This document shows, piece after piece, positions 54,339-62,746 of a DNA stretch of 64,000 nucleotides. Position numbers and translations under genes: made by a program. The notes beneath the pieces are model-generated. The model saw nothing but the letters and a program-made list of their open reading frames with translations, ran no database searches and was not told the origin of the DNA. The stretch lies in assembly GCA_016712675.1 (NCBI GenBank), contig JADJQR010000001.1, positions 1,302,001 to 1,366,000 on the forward strand, written 5' to 3'. This DNA is from a bacterium (GTDB taxonomy: Bacteria > Krumholzibacteriota > Krumholzibacteriia > LZORAL124-64-63). Every line of letters begins with the position of its first letter. Positions within the stretch are counted from its first letter, which is position 1.

Positions 54339-55333
54339 AGCCAGCCTGCCTTGCGATAGAACAGCAGCGCGTCGGCAAAGCTGGCCGCGGCGTCGCGCGC
54401 GGCGCGGAACCCGGTGGCCGCTTCCAGCCGGCGCCCGTCGCAGACCCAGCCGTCGGCATCCAGGTCGGCCAGGCGGTCGGGGCCCAGCACGGAGGGCCGG
54501 CCCGGCTTCCAGCCGCCGGTCAGGCGACCGGCCAGCCGCAGCGCCCCCAGCGGCACGGTCACCATGCGTACGGGGCGCTCGACGGCGCTCGCCAGTGCGG
54601 CGCGCAGGGCGTCCCAGTCGTAGCCGCGGCGGCCGTCGTCGACGAAGTAGGCACCATGAGCCGATGGCGTGCGGGCCACGGCGGCGACGGCGGCGGCGGC
54701 ATCGCGCCCATCGACGAGCGAGATCCCGGATAGGCGGTGGCCCAGGCGCGCCGTCCAGCCCCGGTAGGCGTAGTGCAGCAGCGGGAGGAAGCCGCGATCG
54801 CGCGGTCCGCACAGGGCGGGCGGGCGCACGGCCGCCGTGCGGAAGGGCCAGGCCTGGCCGATGACGAGCTGTTCGGCGGCCAGCTTGCTGCGCCCGTAGG
54901 CGGTGATGGGCCGGCAGGGATCGCCCTCGACGGCGGGCTTCGCCAGCGGGGCCGGCCCGTGGGCGGCCAGGCTCGACACCAGGACGAAGGCGCCGTCGCC
55001 CGGCAGCGTGAACGCGGCGGCCTTGAGCAGGGCCGAGGTGGTGTCGACGTTGCCGCGCCGGTAGGCGGCCTCGTCGAGGGCGGCGACGACCCCGGCGCAA
55101 TGGACGACCGTGTGCGCGCCACGGACCAGTTCCCGGCAGTCGTCGGGCCTGAGCAGGTCGCTCACGCGCCACTCGAGCGGCCGGCCGGCCAGCCAGAGGC
55201 GATCGCTGCCTTCGCGGCAGGCGGCGCGCACGCGCCAGCCCTCGTCCAGGAGAGCTTCGGCCAGGTGGCTGCCGAGGAAGCCGCTGGCGCCGGTCAGGAC
55301 GACCAGCCTGCCGGCGCCGGCGCTTGCGGTCAT
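54335..55333 (-). CDS. NAD-dependent epimerase/reductase, candidate 3-ketosphinganine or ceramide reductase (CerR-like)
   Basis: A 332-residue extended SDR. The NAD motif TGASGFLG lies at 14-21, and the active-site Tyr146 and Lys150 are in AYGRSK with Ser120/121 before them. The body (VVHCAGVV, NVDTTSALLKAA, LCGPRDRGFLPLLHYA) is that of sugar-epimerase-like reductases. In Caulobacter, CerR of the ceramide pathway is annotated as such an epimerase. Here the gene lies directly after a ceramide-synthase-like gene, with an ATGA overlap, and overlaps the PAP2 gene on the other side, so the role of reducing the keto group is a context inference. A steroid- or flavonol-reductase-like substrate is possible. 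Confidence 0.78.
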   Translation of the reverse strand: MTASAGAGRLVVLTGASGFLGSHLAEALLDEGWRVRAACREGSDRLWLAGRPLEWRVSDLLRPDDCRELVRGAHTVVHCAGVVAALDEAAYRRGNVDTTSALLKAAAFTLPGDGAFVLVSSLAAHGPAPLAKPAVEGDPCRPITAYGRSKLAAEQLVIGQAWPFRTAAVRPPALCGPRDRGFLPLLHYAYRGWTARLGHRLSGISLVDGRDAAAAVAAVARTPSAHGAYFVDDGRRGYDWDALRAALASAVERPVRMVTVPLGALRLAGRLTGGWKPGRPSVLGPDRLADLDADGWVCDGRRLEAATGFRAARDAAASFADALLFYRKAGWL

Positions 55334-56454
55334 GCCAGCTTCTTCTCGTAGACGCGGTAGGTCTTGTAGCAGTCGGCGCCGTAGCCCTCGAGGATGCGGT
55401 TCATCGCGCGGTTCTCCGCCAGGATCCACGAGCACTCCCCGCGCGTGATGCCCTTGGCAAAAGCCGCCTGCATCGTCCTGTAGACCATGCCAACGTCGAT
55501 ACCGAGCTTGCGGTACTCCGGCAGCACTCCCATCAGGATGCAGCGCGCGGCATCGATCTTCCGCTTGCCGAGCAGGAACTTCAGCCAGCCGAAAGGCAGC
55601 AGGCGCCCGCGCAGCGGCTGTGTGGCCTGGTTGAAGTCGGGGATGGTCAGCGAGAACCCTACCGGCTTGCCGTCCATCTCCGCCACCAGCAGGAAGTCGG
55701 CATCGACCAGCGACTTCATGTCCTTGGCCATGTAGGCGAATTCCGCATCGCTCAGCGGGATGAAGCCCCAGTTGTCGCTCCAGCAGGCGTTGTACAGCTC
55801 GCGCACGAGCGAGGCTTCGGCCAGGAAGTTCTTCATGTCGAAGGGGCGGATCACCAGGCCCGGCCGCGCCAGCAGGCGGTCGATCATCTCCTGCATCTTC
55901 CCCGGCAGCTGCCCGCCCGTCTCCATCCACCAGGCGTAGAGATCCATGGCCCCGGCCAGGCCGAAATCCGTGAAGTGGCGGTCGTAGTACGGGCGATTGT
56001 AGGGCATCCCGATCATGGGCCGGTCGAAGCGGCCAGCCACCTGCAGCCCGTACCAGTCGTGGTTCGAGGTGAAACAGCCCGGGCCGCGCATCGTGTCCAT
56101 GCCGCGGCCGCGGATCCAATCCGCCGCGGCGCCCAGCAGGGCCGCGGCCACCTCGGCGTCGTCGAAGGCCTCGTAGAAGCCGTAGAAGCCGACCTGCTCG
56201 CGGTGGTGCGCGTTGCTGGTGGCGTCGATGCAGGCCGAGACGCGCCCGACGTCACGCCCGTCGCGCTGTGCCAGCCACAGCTCCGTCTCGGCGTGCTCGA
56301 AGAACGGGTTGTGCCCGCGGTCGAAGAACTTCCTCTGCTCACCCAGCAGGGGAAAGACGACATGCGGATCGTCGCCGTAGACGGCGAACGGCAGCCTGAG
56401 GAAACGTTCCAGCAGCTTCCGGTCCGCGCCGACCGGAACGATGTTCACGGCCAT
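55330..56454 (-). CDS. GNAT-fold acyltransferase, candidate bacterial ceramide synthase (bCerS-like)
   Basis: A 374-residue protein. The N-terminal third has PFAVYGDDPHVVFPLLGEQR, HNPFFEHAE and DVGRVSACID, a pattern I recognise from long GNAT-like proteins that include Caulobacter bCerS. The C-terminal part carries a second GNAT core (VLPEYRKLGIDVGMVYRTMQ, near 310) with acyl-CoA-binding character. bCerS N-acylates a sphingoid base; here the gene stands 31 bases after serine palmitoyltransferase and overlaps the reductase gene. AAGGAGG precedes the ATG. No signal peptide is seen. The assignment rests on remembered similarity plus context. Confidence 0.78.
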   Translation of the reverse strand: MAVNIVPVGADRKLLERFLRLPFAVYGDDPHVVFPLLGEQRKFFDRGHNPFFEHAETELWLAQRDGRDVGRVSACIDATSNAHHREQVGFYGFYEAFDDAEVAAALLGAAADWIRGRGMDTMRGPGCFTSNHDWYGLQVAGRFDRPMIGMPYNRPYYDRHFTDFGLAGAMDLYAWWMETGGQLPGKMQEMIDRLLARPGLVIRPFDMKNFLAEASLVRELYNACWSDNWGFIPLSDAEFAYMAKDMKSLVDADFLLVAEMDGKPVGFSLTIPDFNQATQPLRGRLLPFGWLKFLLGKRKIDAARCILMGVLPEYRKLGIDVGMVYRTMQAAFAKGITRGECSWILAENRAMNRILEGYGADCYKTYRVYEKKLA

Positions 56455-56485
56455 GCCGCCCTCCTTGGCCGCGCCGCCGCCGGGG

Positions 56486-57673
56486 TCAGCGGGCCGGGAT
56501 GATGCCCAGGTCGCGGGCCACCTTCTCCATCTTGTCCATGGCCAGGTGGATCTCGTCCTCGGTGTGGGTGGCCATCAGGCTCAGGCGGATCAGGGCGTTG
56601 CCGGGCTCGACGGCCGGCGACACGACGGGGTTCACGAAGACGCCTTCGTCGATCAGGCGACGGCACAGGACGAACGCGGTCATGTCCTCGCCGACGATGG
56701 CCGGGATGATCGGCGTCTGGCTCGGGCCGGTGTCGAAGCCGGCGGCCTGCAGGCGCTCGCGCATGATGTCGTTGTTGCGCCACAGCGCCTTGTGGCGCCA
56801 GGTCTCCTCGAGCATGACATCCACCGCGGCCGAGACCGAGGCGACCGACGCCGGCGGCATGCTGGCCGAGAAGATCAGCGAACGCGCCTGGTGCTGGATG
56901 AAGTGGATCGTGTCCTCGTCGGCGGCGATGAAGCCGCCCACCGAGGCCAGGGACTTCGAGAAGGTGCCCATGATCAGGTGCGCGCGGTCGGTCAGGCCGA
57001 AGTGGTTGCACGTGCCGCGCCCGTGGTCGCCCAGGACGCCGATGCCGTGGGCGTCGTCGACCATCACGACGGCGTCGTATTTCTCCGCCAGGTCGACGAT
57101 CTCCGGCAGGCGCGCGATGTCGCCCTCCATCGAGAAGACGCCGTCGACGATGACCAGCTTGCCCCGCTCACGTTCGTTCTGGAGAACCAGTTCGAGGTTG
57201 TCCATGTCGTTGTGCTTGTACTTGCGCACGTCCGCGAACGACAGCCGGGCCCCGTCGATGATGGAGGCGTGGTCGGTGCGGTCGACGATGATGGTCTCGT
57301 TGCGCTGCACCAGCGAACTGAGCACGCCCTGGTTGACCATGAACCCGGTCGAGAAGACCAGCGCGCGCGGCTTGCCGACAAGGGACGCGAGCTTCTCTTC
57401 CAGCTCGATGTGGATGTCCAGTGTGCCGTTGAGGAAGCGCGAGCCGGCGCAGCCGGTGCCGTACTTGGCGATGGCCTCGCGCGCCGCCTCCTTGACCTTG
57501 GGATGGTTGGTCAGCCCCAGGTAGTTGTTGGAGCCGAGCATGATGATCTCTTTGCCCTTGTACCGGACGGTATTCTCCTGGGCGGACTCGATCACGCGGA
57601 AGTAGTTGTACAGGTCAGCAGCCATCAGCTGTCTGGCCACCTGGAACTTCCCGACCTTGTCGAGCAGGCCCAT
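56486..57673 (-). CDS. spt: Serine palmitoyltransferase (alpha-oxoamine synthase family)
   Basis: A 395-residue PLP enzyme that condenses serine with palmitoyl-CoA to 3-ketosphinganine, the first step of sphingolipid synthesis. PLP binds Lys240 in GTFSKSLAS; His135 (DHAS) stacks on the ring, and Asp206 and His209 (VDDAHG) complete the site. The sequence follows Bacteroides SPT closely from memory: GLLDKVGKF, FSTGFMVNQGV, KYKHNDMDNLE, VDGVFSMEGD, LIMGTFSKSLAS, EGVFVNPVVSPA. KBL and BioF are the other members of the family, but the neighbouring acyltransferase and reductase favour SPT. GAGGAAGG lies ten bases before the ATG. It leads the coupled set. Confidence 0.88.
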   Translation of the reverse strand: MGLLDKVGKFQVARQLMAADLYNYFRVIESAQENTVRYKGKEIIMLGSNNYLGLTNHPKVKEAAREAIAKYGTGCAGSRFLNGTLDIHIELEEKLASLVGKPRALVFSTGFMVNQGVLSSLVQRNETIIVDRTDHASIIDGARLSFADVRKYKHNDMDNLELVLQNERERGKLVIVDGVFSMEGDIARLPEIVDLAEKYDAVVMVDDAHGIGVLGDHGRGTCNHFGLTDRAHLIMGTFSKSLASVGGFIAADEDTIHFIQHQARSLIFSASMPPASVASVSAAVDVMLEETWRHKALWRNNDIMRERLQAAGFDTGPSQTPIIPAIVGEDMTAFVLCRRLIDEGVFVNPVVSPAVEPGNALIRLSLMATHTEDEIHLAMDKMEKVARDLGIIPAR

Positions 57674-57776
57674 CGGAACCGCCTTCCTCGGGGCGCGCCG
57701 GCTCCGGCGCCGCCTCAGGCAAACAGAATCGAGCGAAGGTAAGGGGTTACCCCGCCATCAGGACACGCGGAGGCTG

Positions 57777-57805
57777 AAAATAGCCGCCCGCCGGGCCCCC
57801 CACAA
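57777..57805 (-). promoter_or_regulatory. Weak candidate promoter ahead of the spt gene
   Basis: On the minus strand TTGTGG (57805-57800) and TATTTT (57782-57777) are 17 bases apart, three and four of six consensus positions. It lies in the 132-base gap between the AMMECR1 gene and spt, about 100 bases before the spt start. Readthrough from the Memo/AMMECR1 genes is also possible, since no clear terminator intervenes. Confidence 0.35.
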
Positions 57806-58384
57806 CTAGAAAACGTCCGCCTCGAAGACGCGCAGCCGGGCCCCGTCCCGCCAGGCGTCGGCAGGCAGGCCGGCCTTGCGGCAGAGATGGGTCAGCATCG
57901 TCGGCAGGTCCCAGCCCTGCTCGGGCGCCACCTGGGGCAGGAACACGGCCTGTCGGCCCGACTTGCCCAGCAGGACGCCGTGCCGCCCCACCTCGATCGC
58001 CCCGGGACCGTCCACGTCCCGCAGCGGCGTCAGGGCCGAGACCTCGAACGTGAGATTTGATGATTCGTCCGGGGTGACGGGGGCGAACCTCGGATCGGCG
58101 ACCGCGGCGGCGGCCGCGTTGTCGGCCACCGCGCGCAGCAGCGGCACGCGACCCTCGATCGTGCCGATGCATCCCCGCAGGTGCCGGCCGGCATGCAGCG
58201 TGACGAAGGCGCCCCGCCGTTCGAGGAGTCGCGGTGAATCGGCCAGGCCGTGGCGCCGTGCGATGGCCAGCGGGTCCGGGGCCGGTTCGCCGCGCGCGGC
58301 AGCGCCGACCGCGAGCGCCGCCACCTCGCGCAGGCACGCGTGTTCGGCCGGCGTGAGCGCGTCCGTTCCGGCGCTGTCGTTCAT
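57806..58384 (-). CDS. amrA: AMMECR1 domain protein (AmmeMemoRadiSam system protein A)
   Basis: A 192-residue AMMECR1 protein. The signature RHLRGCIGTIEG and the following LLRAVADNAAAAAVADPRF, FEVSALTPL and EQGWDLPTMLTHLCRKAG are family marks. Its ATG overlaps the stop of the Memo gene (ATGA) with GGGAGG just upstream. AMMECR1, Memo and a radical SAM enzyme often form one cluster whose role is unknown. The radical SAM gene is not found in this window. Confidence 0.93.
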   Translation of the reverse strand: MNDSAGTDALTPAEHACLREVAALAVGAAARGEPAPDPLAIARRHGLADSPRLLERRGAFVTLHAGRHLRGCIGTIEGRVPLLRAVADNAAAAAVADPRFAPVTPDESSNLTFEVSALTPLRDVDGPGAIEVGRHGVLLGKSGRQAVFLPQVAPEQGWDLPTMLTHLCRKAGLPADAWRDGARLRVFEADVF

Positions 58385-59289
58385 GGGGCCTCCCGCGGGG
58401 CGCCTCGTCCGCCGCCGGTCAGTAGCGCCGCCGCATAGCTCACGGACGATATATAGTCGCCGTCGCGGTCGCCGCTGCGCGCGTAGCCCAGGAGTGCGGC
58501 CTCGTGCCCGGGTGGCGGTCCACCTTCCAGGGCCAGCGCGGCGGCTTCGAGCCCGCACATCGTGATGCCCGTCCGGCGCCCGTAGTCGAGCAGGCCGGGG
58601 CCGTCACCTGCCAGCACGCGCAGCAGCGCGCCCGCATCCAGCTTCTCGATGGCGCCGGCCAGGTCGTCCGGCGCCTGCCCGGCATACGGCGCGAAGCCGT
58701 AGCTGGCGCCGTAGTGCGTCAGATCGGTGGACACCAGCACCAGCGTGCCCTCGTCGCGCTCGGCAGCCAGTGCAGCGGCGGCGGCGACGCGGCCCGCTTC
58801 ATCCAGGCGCGGCACCAGCACCGGCACGATGGCTAGGCACGCCTCCGGCCATCGCCGCTGCACGAACGGCAACTGGATCTCGATGGCGTGCTCGTGGCGG
58901 TGGGATTGGTCGTCCACGGCGAACGCCCCGCTGGCCGCCAGGCGCGCAACAGAGGCCGCATCGACGGGCACCTCACCGAGCGGCGTGGCGAAGGCTGCCG
59001 CGCCGCTGAGCGCCGGCCGGGCCAGGCGCGCGCGGTGGTTGGGGGCCAGGATCACCAGCCGGCGCGGTGGCCGGTCGGGCAGGCAGGCGAACAGGCGGCC
59101 GGCCACGGGCCCGCTGTACAGGTAGCCGGCGTGGGGCGCCAGTCCGAGCCACGGCGGTCCGGCCGGAGCCGGCGGGGCGTCGCGCGCTTGCCGCGCCACG
59201 GCGAGGAAGCCGTCGACCATCGCCGCCAGTTGCGAGGCGTCGCCGGGGTACCACGAACCGGCCAGGGCATAGGGGCGGACGAAGCTCAC
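58381..59289 (-). CDS. amrB: Memo family protein (AmmeMemoRadiSam system protein B)
   Basis: A 302-residue Memo homologue, related to class III extradiol dioxygenases. Candidate metal or active-site residues are His53 (APHAGYLYSG), His85 (LAPNH), the STDLTHYG histidine and the Cys of TGITMCGLEA. The start MSFVRPYALAGSWYPGD is typical, with a GTG start at 59289 and a weak ribosome site. It is coupled to the AMMECR1 gene. Eukaryotic Memo has been tied to copper and redox biology, and the bacterial function is unknown. Confidence 0.93.
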   Translation of the reverse strand: MSFVRPYALAGSWYPGDASQLAAMVDGFLAVARQARDAPPAPAGPPWLGLAPHAGYLYSGPVAGRLFACLPDRPPRRLVILAPNHRARLARPALSGAAAFATPLGEVPVDAASVARLAASGAFAVDDQSHRHEHAIEIQLPFVQRRWPEACLAIVPVLVPRLDEAGRVAAAAALAAERDEGTLVLVSTDLTHYGASYGFAPYAGQAPDDLAGAIEKLDAGALLRVLAGDGPGLLDYGRRTGITMCGLEAAALALEGGPPPGHEAALLGYARSGDRDGDYISSVSYAAALLTGGGRGAPREAP

Positions 59290-59344
59290 GGCAGACCCCG
59301 AGGGCCGGACCGGGGCGCGGCCGATCCGGACCGGCGATTGCGGC

Positions 59345-59374
59345 TTGGAGATGCGCCGGGGGACACTTTATCAT
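59345..59374 (+). promoter_or_regulatory. Candidate promoter for the STAS gene
   Basis: TTGGAG (59345-59350) and TATCAT (59369-59374) are 18 bases apart. The minus-10 is identical to that of the promoter at 52840 and matches five of six consensus positions; the minus-35 matches three. It is 45 bases upstream of the GTG start. Confidence 0.45.
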
Positions 59375-59419
59375 ACTGTGGTGCTGCAGTCGACGGACCG
59401 GTATCCCGAGGAGGGGCTA

Positions 59420-59761
59420 GTGAACATCAAGCAGAACACCCATGGTGACGTGGTGGTGCTGGCGCTGTCCGGCAAGATCATGGGCGGACCGGATCATGAG
59501 CGCTTCCTGGGCGAGATCAAGGCCCTGGTGGCCGATGGGCACGTCGACGTGCTGCTGGACATGAGCAAGGTGACCTGGGTGAACTCCACGGGTCTGGGCA
59601 TCCTCGTCTCCGGGTTCCATACGCTGAAGAAGAACGGCGGACGGCTCAAGATCTGCAGCGTGAGTGACCGCATCGACAACATCCTGAACGTGACCCAGCT
59701 GAAGCTGGTCTTCGACACGTACGCGACGTGTGAAGAGGCACTGGCCTCCTTCGCCGACTAG
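59420..59761 (+). CDS. STAS domain protein, anti-anti-sigma factor type
   Basis: A 113-residue single STAS domain like SpoIIAA and RsbV. NIKQNTHGDVVVLALSGKI is the first strand pair and WVNSTGLGILVSG (53-65) holds the phosphorylatable Ser56. Such proteins bind a serine kinase or anti-sigma factor. No kinase or phosphatase gene is near, so the partner is elsewhere. It starts at GTG 59420 with GAGGAGGGG upstream; an in-frame ATG at 59345 would include the promoter. It is probably a single-gene unit, with a terminator right after it. Confidence 0.9.
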   Translation: MNIKQNTHGDVVVLALSGKIMGGPDHERFLGEIKALVADGHVDVLLDMSKVTWVNSTGLGILVSGFHTLKKNGGRLKICSVSDRIDNILNVTQLKLVFDTYATCEEALASFAD

Positions 59762-59787
59762 CGCGGTCGGGCGATTTCGTCGTCGCG

Positions 59788-59820
59788 GGGCCGGCCGGGA
59801 CGCCACCCGGCCGGTCCTTC
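59788..59820 (+). terminator. Terminator after the STAS gene
   Basis: Twelve-pair stem (arms 59788-59799 and 59806-59817, one G-U pair, loop ACGCCA) followed by TTC. It lies 27 bases after the stop and separates the gene from mrp. Confidence 0.65.
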
Positions 59821-59883
59821 GCGCCCTGCCCCTGCCGCCTGCCCCCTGCCGATGCCGGCCCTGCGCCGGATCTGGAGACGACC

Positions 59884-60966
59884 ATGAGCACCCCGCTGAC
59901 CCCCGAGACCGTGATGCAGGCCCTGCGCGACGTGAAGGTGCCCGGCACGCGCGTGGACGTCGTGTCGATCAACCTCATCGGCGAGATCGCCGTGACCGGT
60001 GGCCAGGTGACCGTGACCGTGGTGCGCACCAGCGAGAAGGAGGAGACGATCGCCCAGGTCCGGCAGGACGTGGCGAAGGTCGTCTCGGCGCTGCCGGGCG
60101 TGCTGGCGGTCGAAGTGCCGGTGGACGACCGCTCGGCACCGAAGCAGGCGCCGCGCGGACCGCACGGGCAGTCGCCCGACCCGTTCGCCGACCGCGCGAA
60201 GCTGCCCGGCGTGCGCAAGGTCATCGCCGTGGCCAGCGCCAAGGGCGGTGTCGGCAAGTCGTCGGTGGCGGTCAACCTGGCCCTGGCGCTGGCGGACGCC
60301 GGCCACAAGGTCGGCCTGCTGGACGCCGACGTCTACGGCCCCAGCGTGCCCACCATGCTCGGTGTGCACGAACAGCCCGAAGTGACGCAGGACCGCAAGA
60401 TCTTCCCCATCCACGCGTCGGGGCTGCAGGTGATCAGCATGGGCCTGCTGCTGCCGCCCGACCAGCCGGTGATCTGGCGCGGGCCGCTCGTGTTCTCGGC
60501 CATCAAGCAGTTCCTCAAGGACGTGCAGTGGAGGGACCTCGACTTCCTGGTCGTCGACATGCCGCCGGGCACCGGTGACGCGCAGCTGACGCTCATCCAG
60601 CAGGTGCCGCTGTCGGGCGTGGTGATGGTGACGACGCCGCAGGAGGTGGCGCTGGCCGACGTGCGCCGGGGCATCCGCATGTTCCGCGAGACGCAGGTGC
60701 CGGTGCTGGGCGTGGTGGAGAACATGAGCTACTTCGAGTGCCCGTCCTGTTCGCAGCGGCACGACATCTTCGGCCAGGGCGGCGGCGGGCGTGTGGCGTC
60801 GCAGTACGGGCTGCCGCTGCTCGGGGAGATCCCGCTGGATCCGGCGATTCGCACCGGTGGCGACGCGGGGCTGCCGGCGGCGCGCGTCAAGGGCAGCGCG
60901 GCGCAGGCGGCCTTCGCGAAGCTGGCCGCGAAGGTGGCCGAGCTCGCCGTCGATGTCGCGGGCTGA
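59884..60966 (+). CDS. mrp: Mrp/ApbC/NBP35-type iron-sulfur carrier ATPase
   Basis: A 360-residue P-loop protein. An N-terminal MIP18-like domain (1-85) precedes the ATPase, whose deviant Walker A is KGGVGKSS (120-127). DADVYGPSVPTMLG and VVDMPPGTGD follow. Cys286 and Cys289 (CPSC) are the bridging cluster ligands. The protein carries [4Fe-4S] clusters to apoproteins. It is a lone gene, about 120 bases after the STAS gene, and its end faces the sulfatase-fold gene. A GGAGACGACC ribosome site precedes the ATG. Confidence 0.95.
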   Translation: MSTPLTPETVMQALRDVKVPGTRVDVVSINLIGEIAVTGGQVTVTVVRTSEKEETIAQVRQDVAKVVSALPGVLAVEVPVDDRSAPKQAPRGPHGQSPDPFADRAKLPGVRKVIAVASAKGGVGKSSVAVNLALALADAGHKVGLLDADVYGPSVPTMLGVHEQPEVTQDRKIFPIHASGLQVISMGLLLPPDQPVIWRGPLVFSAIKQFLKDVQWRDLDFLVVDMPPGTGDAQLTLIQQVPLSGVVMVTTPQEVALADVRRGIRMFRETQVPVLGVVENMSYFECPSCSQRHDIFGQGGGGRVASQYGLPLLGEIPLDPAIRTGGDAGLPAARVKGSAAQAAFAKLAAKVAELAVDVAG

Positions 60967-60994
60967 GCCGGCGCCGGTCTGCTGGGTGTAGCCC

Positions 60995-62518
60995 CTACTG
61001 CGTGTAGCCCAGATCGCGCAGTCGGTCGCGCACCGTATCGTCGAGGTCCCCCCAGGCGCCGCCGTCGTCACCGGCGGCGCCTAGCCCGCTCCGTTGCCAG
61101 GCTGCGGCCACCGCCAGCAGGTCGCGCAGGATCTCCGGCGCCGCGGCCGAGGCGTCCGCGAGCTCGCCCGGATCGCGCTCGAGGTCGAACAGTGCCAACG
61201 GCCGGCCGTCGCGGGTGGCGATCAGCTTCCAGTGACCGCGTCGCACGGCCACCAGGTCCGGACCGTAGGCGATGGCCTCGGCCAGGCGAAGCGGCTCTGC
61301 TGTCGCCAACCCGGGTTTCCCGCCGGCCGCGCGCGCAGCCGCCGGAGCCTGCGATCGTCCGCTCAGCGCGGCCGCCAGCGCAGCGCCCACCTGCGGCGGC
61401 AACGGTGGCGGCGGCAGCGGCGGCTGGCCCAGCCACTCGAGCAGCGTCGGCGCCAGGTCCAGCAGCGAGACCGGACCCTCGACGCGCGCGCCGACCGGCA
61501 CACCCGCGCCCCAGGCCAGCCAGGGTACGTGCAGCAGCTCCTGGAAGTGGCTCTGCCCGTGTCCGATGCCGCGCAGCCCGCGTGGGTCGTGGTCCCAGCG
61601 CGCCGCCCACGCGGCGTGGTCGAGGAACTCCTCGCCATGATCGGAAAAGACCGTCATCAGCGTCCGCTCGGCCAGTCCGCTCGAGAGCAGGCGGTCGTGC
61701 AGCGAGCCCAGCGCCCTGTCCACCTGGGCGATGGTCGCGTCGTACACGGCAAGCTTCAGCGCGCGGGCGGCCTGCACCGCCTGCGCCTGCGGATCGGGCA
61801 CGCGACCCAGGTGCGGGACACGTCCGCCTCCCCAGCGCGCCAACTCGGCCAGGAGCACATCGTCCGGCGTCGGCACTGGCAGGAACGGCGCCAACTCGGC
61901 CCACGGGGGGGTGGTCGGCTCGTGCGGGTCATTCAAGAGGACGAAACAGAAGCAGGGGTGGTCGCTGTTGCGTTCGAGCCAGTCGCCGGCCATGTCGGCC
62001 AGATCGCGTGCGGGCAGGTTGAAGTAGGCGTGTTCCTGGAAGCTCTCCGCGAGACCAAAAGCGAAGAACTGGTTCGCGTAGAATGCCGCCGTGCGGTAGC
62101 CCTGGGCCTGCAGGTGCGCGGCCAGCGTGACGACGCCCGGACGCAGACGACCGGGCGCCTGCCGGTCCATGTTGCGCGCGGGCCCGCCCAGGAAACCGCC
62201 GTGTCGCCCCGGCATCAACCCGGTCAGCGCGCCGGCGAACGACGGCAGCGTCCACGGCGCGGGCGCCATGACGTCGGCGAACAGCGTACCGCCGGCGGCC
62301 AGTGCGTCCAGCCGCGGCGACGTGGCGCGCGCGCAGCCACCGCAGCCCAGGTGGTCGGCGCGAAGCGTGTCGACGCCGATCGCCAGCAAATGCGGCGAAG
62401 CGGCGCCGGAAGGGCGGCGGCGGTGGGGCGCCGCAGCCCGGGTCACCAGGCGCCGGAGCCGCCAGGCGCGCGAGTGCCACCGCTGGCGGCGGGTCAGGCG
62501 GGCAAACGGATCACGCAA
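60995..62518 (-). CDS. Sulfatase-fold (alkaline phosphatase superfamily) hydrolase without the Cys-type nucleophile
   Basis: A 507-residue protein. The metal motifs GVDTLRADHLG (Asp50) and VFSDHGEEFLDH are typical of sulfatase-like enzymes. The nucleophile site, normally Cys or Ser in C/S-x-P-x-R, reads PWTLPSFAGALTG, so Thr90 would be the nucleophile. That resembles phosphoglycerol or phosphoethanolamine transferases and related members more than formylglycine sulfatases. The Arg-rich N-terminus shows no clear signal peptide. A TTG at 62518 with AGGTG upstream is the most likely start. Substrate unknown. Confidence 0.8.
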   Translation of the reverse strand: MRDPFARLTRRQRWHSRAWRLRRLVTRAAAPHRRRPSGAASPHLLAIGVDTLRADHLGCGGCARATSPRLDALAAGGTLFADVMAPAPWTLPSFAGALTGLMPGRHGGFLGGPARNMDRQAPGRLRPGVVTLAAHLQAQGYRTAAFYANQFFAFGLAESFQEHAYFNLPARDLADMAGDWLERNSDHPCFCFVLLNDPHEPTTPPWAELAPFLPVPTPDDVLLAELARWGGGRVPHLGRVPDPQAQAVQAARALKLAVYDATIAQVDRALGSLHDRLLSSGLAERTLMTVFSDHGEEFLDHAAWAARWDHDPRGLRGIGHGQSHFQELLHVPWLAWGAGVPVGARVEGPVSLLDLAPTLLEWLGQPPLPPPPLPPQVGAALAAALSGRSQAPAAARAAGGKPGLATAEPLRLAEAIAYGPDLVAVRRGHWKLIATRDGRPLALFDLERDPGELADASAAAPEILRDLLAVAAAWQRSGLGAAGDDGGAWGDLDDTVRDRLRDLGYTQ

Positions 62519-62717
62519 GGCACTACACCTGCCGGGCGCCGCGGTGGCGCCGGACCTCGGAACGGCGGTTTGGAGCAGGGCACTGGCATCAGACGCCCCC
62601 GTCGAGGGACCGACTATATATCAGCGCCGGCGGCGCCGCACGCGGAACGGCGGATCGATCGTCATCGAAACTCGATATCCATCATCCCGATTGGTTCGCC
62701 AGGGCGGGCGATCCGGC

Positions 62718-62746
62718 TTGAATCGAATATCACCGGGCGTTATTGT
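62718..62746 (+). promoter_or_regulatory. Candidate promoter for the lamin-tail protein gene
   Basis: TTGAAT (62718-62723) and TATTGT (62741-62746), 17 bases apart, four of six positions each, lie 70 bases before the ATG at 62816. The 297-base gap from the divergent sulfatase-fold gene also has a TATATAT patch near 62611, without a partner minus-35 element. Confidence 0.45.

Noticed and set aside
53415-55172. One long minus-strand frame covering PAP2 and most of the reductase gene region
   Set aside because: The upstream part is an out-of-frame reading of the reductase gene; the PAP2 protein properly starts at GTG 54338.
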